Shown here one piece after another: positions 8,013-16,400 of a stretch of DNA of 64,000 nt. The position numbers and the translations under genes are program-made. The DNA is taken from the NCBI GenBank assembly GCA_964525565.1, contig CAZGHI010000006.1, forward strand, positions 1 to 64,000. The letters run 5' to 3'. The notes under the pieces are model-generated. The model was not told the DNA's origin and searched no databases. It saw only the letters and a list, made by a program, of their open reading frames with translations. Each line of letters begins with the position of its first letter. The first letter of the stretch is position 1. The DNA comes from OLB6 sp964525565 (lineage in GTDB: Bacteria > Bacteroidota > Ignavibacteria > Kapaibacteriales > Kapaibacteriaceae).

Positions 8013-11000
8013 CTAGGGTAACCACACGATGTGCTGTACGTGCGCATACTGGGGTGTATGCACAACAACAAAATATGTCCCTGCACTAAGGCCGTTCGCA
8101 TTCAGTGATACATGCAGGTCATGCTCTGTACCAATAGGCCGATGATACTGCTGCTCAGTAATGACGTTGCCATTCACTGATACAAGTTGCACCGTGAACG
8201 TTCCTGGTTCGGTACCAAGTATGTGAACATCCAAAACATCGGATGTAGTACGTGGTACAACGTTTACAGTTGTAGGGCTGAAGAAACGCAGCGATCTTCC
8301 TTGCAAATTACATCCGGTTACGAGGAGCCTTCCTGATGTGGAAGAGCCGGATGGGCATTCAACACCCTGCCATTGAATATCTTCCCAATGGAGCTTGGCA
8401 TCTGTAATGGTGCCAGCCAATACAGTTCCGTATAGTGTGTTGATCCGTTGCTGAGGGTTTACAATCTGAACGTTGTACTGAATCAGACGAACAATTCGTT
8501 CATGGCCTCGAATGGCGAAGAATGATGGTCCAATATCCCATTTTGAAGGGTAATAAACATCGGCAGGGAATACCAAGCTGGCTCTGAGTGTATCGGCGAA
8601 AACAGGAAGAATCTCAGGGTCTGCATCTACAATGATTGGCAAAGGAAGATCTGATGTCCCTGCGGCTGCGGTTACCGTAGCAGCACGCAGTTTGATGCTG
8701 GCTGTGTCAATAACATACACTGTGCAGTAAGCAACATCTTCGCATCCTGAAGCATCTGTTCCAACAATGCGATATGTTGTTGTGGTTTTTGGGGAGGCAA
8801 TCGGATTTGGTATTGACGGATCCGACAGTCCGGTGGTCGGACTCCAAGCATACATCGCAGCACCGGAAGCAAAGAGTGGAGTTGCCGAACCTTGGCAGAT
8901 TCTGGTATCTGTTGGTACTTGAAGGTTAATGTCCGAGACATACACGGTTGTTGAGTCGGTAGATATGCAGCCATCCTTTTCGGCGGTAATCACATACGTG
9001 GTAGTTACCAGGGGACTGGCCAGAGGTGTAAGGCTGTTTGGGTCGTCGAGTCCATCACTCGGAAACCATGTGTAGCTACTCGCAGACCCGCTCGCCGATA
9101 AGCGAATTGCCGAACCTTTGCAGATCCTTCGTACCGGACCTGCATCCACAGCGGGTAATGGTGTAACGATTACCACCACGGAATCTGTACCGATGCAGCC
9201 ATTGTCGGCAATGGCCTTTACGTAAAACACAGTCGTCTCTGTTGGAAAGGCTGTTACAACGGAGCCTGTGTCTGTTTCAAGAAATTCCCGCGGAGACCAT
9301 ACAAAGGTTGTTGCTGAACTGTGTGCCCGTAAGGTTACCGGCTTCATCGAACATGAAAGAATGTTATCACCGGCATCAACACTAGGACCATCGCTAGCAG
9401 CAAGGTAAAACGAATCGCGTGCCACACACGAACCGCTGGTGGTAGTAACATAAATCCAGGTAGAGCCGGTAACGGCCACGATCGTTTCATTCGTTGCTGA
9501 CGGCTGAACGCCTATTCCGGACCACGTAAAATTCGAGCCGCCGCCAATGGCACGGACCTGGATGGATGCTCCTATACAGGCTTGGCGGGGTGCATCTATG
9601 GAAACCTTCAGTTCGTTGCTAACAAATACATGAACCTGTTCTTCAACTACACAGTTTCCTGATGTCATCCTTACCGTGTACGTCGTTGTTTCGGAAACCG
9701 TTGCTTTCGGAGTTGCTGAAAATGGATCGTCTAATCCCGTTGACGGCGTCCACTCGTAGTGATCTGCGCCACGAGCCTGTAACTGTGCTGTTGCACCCGA
9801 GCAAACCGTAACATCGGGTCCGCTTTCCATTGTCTTCATCACAATGTTTACAATTGCAGTGTCAGAACATCCCCAGCTATCTGTGCCTACAACGGTATAT
9901 GTTGTATTCGCTGTTACCGTAGCTACCGGATTAGGTTTCGTAGGATCATTTAATCCGGTTGCTGGCGTCCAGCGATACGTACTGGCTCCGGTTGCAGAGA
10001 GCTGGACAGGAACTCCGGAGCATGCCGTGACAGTCTGTTCTGCTACAACAGTAGGTTTAGGATGTACCGTAATGGAAATAGTATCCGTATCGTCGCCATA
10101 TTGATTTGAAACAGTGAGATATGCTGTGTACACTCCAGGAGAAGAAAAACAAACAACGGGTGATGGTAGTCGCGATGAAGAAGGGGTTCCTTCAGGAATA
10201 CTCCAGCTCCATGAATTAATCATCCCTTCGCTAGCATCTACGAGTTGAATGCATTGATCCTCACAAACTGAGCGGTCTGCCGATATTGCAATTGGCATTA
10301 CGCACCTCGATGGTTCGGGTTTTCGATCTGCAAGGTACCAGTTCACCACATTCGGCAGTCCTGACCGACACTCGCCAAATAGTACAACTGCGGTGTCACG
10401 CAACGTAGGTGTGGCCGCCGACGGGTTAGGTATAGAGCTCAAGAACCGCTCACCATATCGCCCCACATAGATAATTCCATCAGGACCAAGCTGAAGTGGT
10501 GTGAAATTGGCATTACCCGGGAGAACAGCAACTACCATCCTTGATGCCATAACGTCGGCTTCGTTTTCGGATGAAATGTCGAAGCGTGAAATTTCAACTG
10601 ACGGTTGTGGTGTGAGTTTCGATGATGCTACGTAGAGAAACCGGCTATCGCGTGAGAACGTGACGCCGTAGTGAATACCTGTATTGTCAGGTCCGAAGAC
10701 ATTAATACCACGAAACACTCTTCCTGTGGCACGATGAAAGCGGAAGAGCTGTGTTGTTCCGGAAGGTGATGTAATAACCAGGAACCGTCCATCGGGTGAG
10801 CCGAACATCTGTCCTGCATCTCTGATTTCCGGCAGGCCAACAATATTGGACACAACCGGACGGGGGTTGATTCCATCTTGGGTTACATGAAAAGCAACGA
10901 ATGAAGATGTGCTGCGTTTACGCGCAACAATCCACCAGTTTGGTTCGCTACAGTCGGGAATTGCTGTTACATGTTCGGTTACATCCTGTTCAAGTAATTC

Positions 11001-11507
11001 GTCCCTAAGGACAACATCGCCAAAGCCGGCGTCGCGCCGCATATCAACAATGGAGTACTTTAAGCAAAGGCAGCGACCGCCGGGATCTGCTGAAGTGATT
11101 GGTGCTGGTGTAAAAATTGCATACAATTCACTTGATATAGGTAACTGAACAATAAGGGCACTCTGACTTGTTGACGGATCTCCATGCATGCCGAAACCAT
11201 TTGGCATCATCTGATGAAATCTGTTCCACACCGTTCTTCCATCGGTATAGAACAACAGGGAGCCTGTCGCCGGATCTGAAATGGATGCGCAGCCCTCTTC
11301 GGTGCGCATGCGCGAGTCTGTGAGTGGTATGGGAATACCGGTTGCAAAGCTAATGGCTGCTTCATTGCCAAAGTACCAATTCCACGCTCTTCGCTGACCA
11401 TACGCAGAGGTGCCTAGCAACTGCAAGCACATACAGAGTACAAGACACTGCACGTATTTGCGGTTACCAACCCATCCCCCCGGTAGGTATGGAGGCCACT
11501 TTACCAT
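8013..11507 (-). CDS. Large secreted PKD/Ig-repeat protein with T9SS tail
   Basis: About 1164 residues. I start at the ATG at 11507 (MVKWPPYLPGG), ahead of a hydrophobic segment (VQCLVLCMCLQLLG, cleavage near TSAYGQ); a TTG ten codons upstream is also in frame. Residues ~40-400 form the propeller-like N-terminal region common in Bacteroidota gliding/PKD proteins (WYFGNEAAISF, GCASISDPATGSLLFYTDG, TVWNRFHQMMPNG). A PKD domain follows (WSWSIPEG, YTAYLTVSN). Then come six tandem Ig-like repeats, most with a Y-x-WxP-x-x-GLxDP core, opened by VTACSGVPVQL, VTVCSGATAQL, RQACIGASIQV, ILSCSMKPVTL, RRICKGSAIRL and TRICQGSATPL. The end (LSAGTYFVVVHTP) is a type A T9SS domain. It probably shares a transcript with the TonB receptor. 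Adhesion or motility is a guess. Confidence 0.8.
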   Translation of the reverse strand: MVKWPPYLPGGWVGNRKYVQCLVLCMCLQLLGTSAYGQRRAWNWYFGNEAAISFATGIPIPLTDSRMRTEEGCASISDPATGSLLFYTDGRTVWNRFHQMMPNGFGMHGDPSTSQSALIVQLPISSELYAIFTPAPITSADPGGRCLCLKYSIVDMRRDAGFGDVVLRDELLEQDVTEHVTAIPDCSEPNWWIVARKRSTSSFVAFHVTQDGINPRPVVSNIVGLPEIRDAGQMFGSPDGRFLVITSPSGTTQLFRFHRATGRVFRGINVFGPDNTGIHYGVTFSRDSRFLYVASSKLTPQPSVEISRFDISSENEADVMASRMVVAVLPGNANFTPLQLGPDGIIYVGRYGERFLSSIPNPSAATPTLRDTAVVLFGECRSGLPNVVNWYLADRKPEPSRCVMPIAISADRSVCEDQCIQLVDASEGMINSWSWSIPEGTPSSSRLPSPVVCFSSPGVYTAYLTVSNQYGDDTDTISITVHPKPTVVAEQTVTACSGVPVQLSATGASTYRWTPATGLNDPTKPNPVATVTANTTYTVVGTDSWGCSDTAIVNIVMKTMESGPDVTVCSGATAQLQARGADHYEWTPSTGLDDPFSATPKATVSETTTYTVRMTSGNCVVEEQVHVFVSNELKVSIDAPRQACIGASIQVRAIGGGSNFTWSGIGVQPSATNETIVAVTGSTWIYVTTTSGSCVARDSFYLAASDGPSVDAGDNILSCSMKPVTLRAHSSATTFVWSPREFLETDTGSVVTAFPTETTVFYVKAIADNGCIGTDSVVVIVTPLPAVDAGPVRRICKGSAIRLSASGSASSYTWFPSDGLDDPNSLTPLASPLVTTTYVITAEKDGCISTDSTTVYVSDINLQVPTDTRICQGSATPLFASGAAMYAWSPTTGLSDPSIPNPIASPKTTTTYRIVGTDASGCEDVAYCTVYVIDTASIKLRAATVTAAAGTSDLPLPIIVDADPEILPVFADTLRASLVFPADVYYPSKWDIGPSFFAIRGHERIVRLIQYNVQIVNPQQRINTLYGTVLAGTITDAKLHWEDIQWQGVECPSGSSTSGRLLVTGCNLQGRSLRFFSPTTVNVVPRTTSDVLDVHILGTEPGTFTVQLVSVNGNVITEQQYHRPIGTEHDLHVSLNANGLSAGTYFVVVHTPQYAHVQHIVWLP

Positions 11508-11529
11508 GCTCAGACCACAAATTACGTGT

Positions 11530-11558
11530 TTGCACAAAGGATAGAAACATCATATAAT
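11530..11558 (+). promoter_or_regulatory. Sigma-70-type promoter for the phoB-like gene
   Basis: TTGCAC at 11530-11535 and TATAAT at 11553-11558 are separated by exactly 17 bases, followed by a T8 tract. The expected start of transcription near 11565 gives a leader of about 40 bases before the ATG at 11606. The -10 box is perfect; the -35 matches TTG only. The gene on the other strand starts at 11507, so this is a short divergent region. Confidence 0.5.
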
Positions 11559-11605
11559 GTTTTTTTTACAAGGTCTCTACCTTTTTGTTGCGGTAGCTTT
11601 GTCCT

Positions 11606-12310
11606 ATGGAAAAACGCATACTTGTGGTTGACGACGAGCAAGACATCGTAGACCTGATTTCTTACAACCTGGGTAAAGAAGGATATAAGGTTGCGTCGGC
11701 CTCGAATGGCAATCAGGCTGTGGAGGTAGCGGGGGCGTTTAAGCCGGATCTGGTGATCCTGGACATCATGATGCCCGGCATGGATGGCTTTGAAGTCTGT
11801 AGAACACTACGTCAGAATCCTGCAACAGCCGGATCTGCTATTATGTTTCTCACAGCCAAATCAGGAGAAATTGACCAGATACTTGGATTGGAACTGGGAG
11901 CAGACGATTACATTCAAAAGCCGATTAGTCCCAGGGTTCTCATTGCCAGAGTCAAGTCAATCCTCCGTCGGGGAACAGAAACGATTCGTACTGAAACAAT
12001 TGCTGCCCCGGAAGTGCTTAGAATCGGCGCCCTGGAAATAAACCGTCAGAACTACACCATTCGCATTGATGGTCGTGAAACATTCTTCCCAAAGAAAGAG
12101 TTTGAACTGCTTGCTTTCCTTGCGGTGAACAGCGGTAAGGTCTTTACCCGGGATGCTTTGCTGCGGAGGATATGGGGAGAGTCTGTATATGTTATTGACA
12201 GGACTGTTGATGTACATGTGTCCAAAATCCGCGAGAAACTAGGTCCGTATTCAACCTGGGTTGAAACCGTGAAAGGTGTAGGATACCGATTCCGCGAACA
12301 ACTCTCGTAA
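11606..12310 (+). CDS. phoB: PhoB-like OmpR-family response regulator
   Basis: A 234-residue receiver plus winged-helix DNA-binding regulator. The receiver has the acidic pair D10-D11 (LVVDDEQD), the phospho-acceptor D53 (LVILDIMMPGMDG), T83 in the FLTAK motif and K105 in YIQKPISP. The C-terminal half contains the OmpR-type helix-turn-helix: FELLAFLAVNSGKVF, then a recognition helix in RTVDVHVSKIREKL and the closing wing VKGVGYRF. It is followed 9 bases later by its histidine kinase. Length, wording and the PhoR-like kinase point to the phosphate regulator PhoB (inference); the pst-phoU genes lie at 38.4-42.8 kb of this window, not next to it. A clear sigma-70 promoter precedes it. Confidence 0.8.
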   Translation: MEKRILVVDDEQDIVDLISYNLGKEGYKVASASNGNQAVEVAGAFKPDLVILDIMMPGMDGFEVCRTLRQNPATAGSAIMFLTAKSGEIDQILGLELGADDYIQKPISPRVLIARVKSILRRGTETIRTETIAAPEVLRIGALEINRQNYTIRIDGRETFFPKKEFELLAFLAVNSGKVFTRDALLRRIWGESVYVIDRTVDVHVSKIREKLGPYSTWVETVKGVGYRFREQLS

Positions 12311-12319
12311 TATGCGTAC

Positions 12320-13402
12320 ATGGCACAGGCCCACCATGAACGGTCTCGTTACCGAAGTACGCTCTTTTGGTTAGTTATCAGTACAGCATGCAGTGTTGTT
12401 GGCGCACTGCTTGTTTATATAGCTACACCGCCAATGGAACGAGAAACGCTTGGCATTGTGTTTACTCTGGCTGTTGTGCTCTTTCCTGTTGGTGTTCTCC
12501 TAGTGGGCTATCGGATGGTTGTACGCTCTATTGATGTAGAGCTTATCCATCCGCTTCAACAAGTGGCAGAAATCACGCAGGCCATAGCTGAAGGAGCCGT
12601 TAGCGGGTCTGTTGAGGTTCCTTCTACTGCAGCTCCCGAGGTGCGGCGTGTAGCACGCGAGGTGAATCGGCTGGCTCAGAAGGCAACACGCGATATCATG
12701 GAGATGAAGCGCTTGGAACGGGTTCGCAGTGAGTTTGTTGGCAACGTATCTCACGAACTGCGTACACCGATTTTTAGCGTTCAGGGATATTTGGAAACAT
12801 TGCTGGATGGGGCAATTGATGATCCTGACGTTTCACGGCAGTTCCTTGAGAAAGCATATCAAAATGCTCTCCGATTAAATACATTGCTCAGCGACCTAAT
12901 AGAGATCTCTCGTATTGAAAGCGGCGAACTTCGGATGAGTTTCCGCTACTTTAACCTATGCGATCTTCTCCGCGATGTTGTGCATACCCTAGAACTTCGT
13001 GGAGCACACAGAGGTGTAAGTCTGAAATTGGAGATTCTCAATGATCAGGATATACATGTGTACGGCGATAAGGAGAGGCTTTCGCAAGTTCTTACCAACC
13101 TCATTGATAACGCGATAAAGTATAATGTAGATGGTGGGTCGGTAGTTGTTCGGGCTAGCTACGCAAACGAACGTGCATATGTGAGTGTGTCCGATACTGG
13201 AATCGGAGTGCCGGCAGAACACATCCCGCGGATTTTTGAGCGGTTTTATCGTGTTGATAAAGATCGGTCGCGGGCCGTCGGAGGTACGGGGCTCGGACTG
13301 GCGATTGTTAAGCATATTCTCGAAGCCCATAATTCCCCGATCAGCGTAGAAAGCGAACCAGGAAAAGGAACAACGATTTCCTTCGAACTGAAAAGTCACT
13401 AA
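12320..13402 (+). CDS. phoR: PhoR-like membrane histidine kinase
   Basis: A 360-residue sensor kinase. Two transmembrane helices (residues ~14-34 and ~45-68) are separated by only about ten residues (TPPMERETLG), so there is essentially no periplasmic sensor domain. A HAMP-like linker follows, then the H-box with H145 (NVSHELRTPI), and an HATPase domain with an N-box (NLIDNAIKYN), G1 (DTGIGVP), F-box (FERFYR) and G2 (GTGLGLAIVKHI). The lack of an external domain is typical of PhoR kinases that take their signal from the Pst transporter and PhoU. Unlike E. coli PhoR no PAS domain is seen between HAMP and H-box. Its stop overlaps the stop of the convergent gene by four bases, so no room exists for a separate terminator. 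Confidence 0.8.
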   Translation: MAQAHHERSRYRSTLFWLVISTACSVVGALLVYIATPPMERETLGIVFTLAVVLFPVGVLLVGYRMVVRSIDVELIHPLQQVAEITQAIAEGAVSGSVEVPSTAAPEVRRVAREVNRLAQKATRDIMEMKRLERVRSEFVGNVSHELRTPIFSVQGYLETLLDGAIDDPDVSRQFLEKAYQNALRLNTLLSDLIEISRIESGELRMSFRYFNLCDLLRDVVHTLELRGAHRGVSLKLEILNDQDIHVYGDKERLSQVLTNLIDNAIKYNVDGGSVVVRASYANERAYVSVSDTGIGVPAEHIPRIFERFYRVDKDRSRAVGGTGLGLAIVKHILEAHNSPISVESEPGKGTTISFELKSH

Positions 13403-16400
13403 CGGGCTACAATGAATGGCACGTAGGTGGTGTGCAGTCCATTAAAAACGGCGGCTGCATACATGCCAGCAGCTAGACTTCGTACATCAAGTCGGATACG
13501 GTTACCAACGTGCTCATACGCAGCCGGCCACTGACTGCCATCGGCAGAGACGATGCTGATGCTGATATTTTCTGATGCTGATTCGAAGGGAAACTGAACG
13601 AACTCAGATGCCGGCGATGGATATGTCGCAGGTGGAATTGTTGAAGTCTCCAGTACGGCAGTTGTGGTTGACCACAAGATATCGTCAATATAAAAACCAT
13701 CAGCATGACGGGTGAGATTCGAACGGAATCGCAACCTTACGGTTAGGGTGTCTGTTGTAGATGGTATAATGTAGGTTTCGTTTCTCCATGCACTTGGCAG
13801 TTTTTCTGCAGATTCCCATCGTGCATCTAGCGATGAATTCCACCATGCAATCTGCTTCCAGTCATGTGGTTGATCGGTACCTTGACGAAGCAAATCCATG
13901 AACATCGTATCACTTGGATCTATGAATGCCGCTACTGCATAAGAAAGGACAATTGCATTATGCTCGGGAATCCATTCCCGAAAAATGCGCGGATACAACA
14001 CTACTGTATCGCGGTGGCTTCTGTTGTAGTCACCGTATGGTGTTTCAGTAAACGAGGCCGGTGAACTAAAAGAGAATGTTGTGTCTATGCCCCACGAGCC
14101 ACCTAGAACAAGTAGATTTGGCATTGTATCGAAACGTTCGCTGTGCCATAACATATTTCCGGCGAATGCAATCAATGTATCCGTCCACGGGCTTTGATTT
14201 CCATCGGTATCAACGCACGCAAGCGATACACGATACCAACCATCGGCCTTCGTAGGCACAACAAACAAGCGGGTAGTACCGGTGTCGGCAGAATTGAGCG
14301 GAACTTCTGTTAATGTAGCGTTAAGCGAAACAGCTAACGCGGCAAGGTTCGATAGCGGTGTTGTACCATCTAGCCGGGTTGTCGGCAGTGTTGCCGTTAA
14401 AGCGATATATGGCATGTTTAGGGAGTCTAATCCACGAATTGCATGCAGTAGTGGACGGTTGGGTTGTTTGGCTCCTCCTGCAAAACCTGCTGTTCTGCGT
14501 TCAACTGAGCTGTCAGAATTTGCAACCACGTACAATGAGTAATGGTACTCTCGGTAGGCTTCTAAACCGGTGTCAAGGTATTCGAGCGTTGTGTAAGGTA
14601 GAGTAGTAATTGGTGTTCCGTCGCGAGAGAGATGAATCGTTGCCGACGGAGGGAGTGGCTGTCCGAATACACGTTGTGAAACTTCCGACCAACGTAGCAT
14701 AAGTGCATTTGGATTGCCGGCAACAATATCCGCCGAAAAGGTACGTGGGGCTTCCGGCGAATTGGCTTTTACAATTGCTGTATAGACATCGCTGTTGACG
14801 CTATTCTGGGGAGTGGCCTTACGCATGTCCACCCACGAAGGATAGATAATGCCATTGTAAAAATCGCAACCACTATAATCACCGGCAAACGTCCTTCCCT
14901 GGAAGGGATTGTTGCGTAAATCATGATCTACATCTCCTGCCCTTCGATCGATAAATGTGGTACCTCCGTCGTTGCTATAGCTTACATAACAGGTTACGGT
15001 TAGGTTCTCCCGATCATCACGCGAGTCGAAGTACATGATGGCAAGGTCTCCGTTCGTAGGGTCGAGAGCAATCCACGGCCAGAACTGATCGTTGGTAGTG
15101 TCGGAGTGAACGAGCTTGGCAGCCGACCAAGTGTTTCCGTTATCGGTAGATCGTGAAAAGTACACGTTGGGATAGTTATCCGCAGCCCATGCTAGATAGA
15201 GCCAACCTCGGCGAGGTCCGTTGGTATTGTCGATGGTAAGAGTGGGGTAAGCTTCGGCGCGGACCACTTTCTTCACTCTGCTGTTAGTAGTACCTGCAAC
15301 TTCCAGTTTTTCCCCAAATGGCTTGTAGGTATGAACAATCCTTGGCTCTGAGAATGTAGAGCCACCATCGGTGCTTTGTGCATATCGTACTGCATTTTCG
15401 GTACCGCTGTTCCATACAACATGCACGGTGCCATCCGGCGACGTGCGAGCTAACGGAAAACTCTGTCCAAAAGTGGGATGTTCACTTGTAGAAGGAAATC
15501 GGTTTCCAACAGGCACAGGAGCAGACCATGTAAGCCCCCTATCTGTACTTTTCGATAGAACGATTTGTGTTGACGAGTCGGCATTGATTACACGCTTCCA
15601 CGGGATATACAGTGATCCTCGATAGGCAGACGTAGCGCTCGTATCTGCATGGATGTAGTATTTATCTTCAAAAGCGCTGTCGGCTGTTTGTGTTCCACGA
15701 TGTTCAATAACCGCAATGTGCGTTTTACTCCAGGTTAGNNNNNNNNNNNNNTCGTCGGTAATGGAAACATACACGCCATTCTCACCGAACTGAGGCGTGT
15801 TGGTAACATTAAATCCTCCATAACACAGATATCCTCTGCCCTGATGGTCGAAGCACACGGATGGGTCGTTTGTAGATCTCCAGCCTGGATGTGGAACTCC
15901 AAGCGATACGTTTTTCCACGTTAGTCCGGCATCGGTTGAGTAATATGCCCACGTTTGGCTACCCAATCTATAGTCAACTGCCGATCCGATCAGGTTTCGA
16001 GGATTTGTTGGGTTTACGGCAATGGAACTCTCATTTTGCATTGGGGAGGGATCAGCTTCATCTGCTATCATCGAAACATTGCCAAACTGCGAAAGGTACG
16101 TTTCTGTGGCCTGAATGAATGGTATCTTCAGCGTTCGGTATTTGGCAAGCTTTTGTATATCTGGAGTGGGGTGTGCCCGTTCAACATTCCCTGCATGAAT
16201 TGGATTTGTTGTTGTTTGCCCCGTTAGGCTTTCGGCGCCTACAAACAGCAGTAGGGCAAGTGTTAACCCAATGTCTGCCGCCAACGACTTCCAACTGGAC
16301 TGTACGAGTTTTTTTCGCAGCCCACTGATAAAGGACGATGGCAAGGGGCTTTTGTTCACGACAACAGCATTGCATAGAGTTAATACTTGTGCAGCCGGAT

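Noticed and set aside
13399..16320. Splitting the chimeric gene at CTG 16320
   Set aside because: CTG starts are rare, and a split is not supported by a stop codon; kept as one gene with the caveat stated.
16181..16375. 64-codon frame on the minus strand across the ATPase/BNR junction
   Set aside because: It is an out-of-frame reading of the same gene without family resemblance; it matters only as the ATPase end if the A7 run is miscounted.
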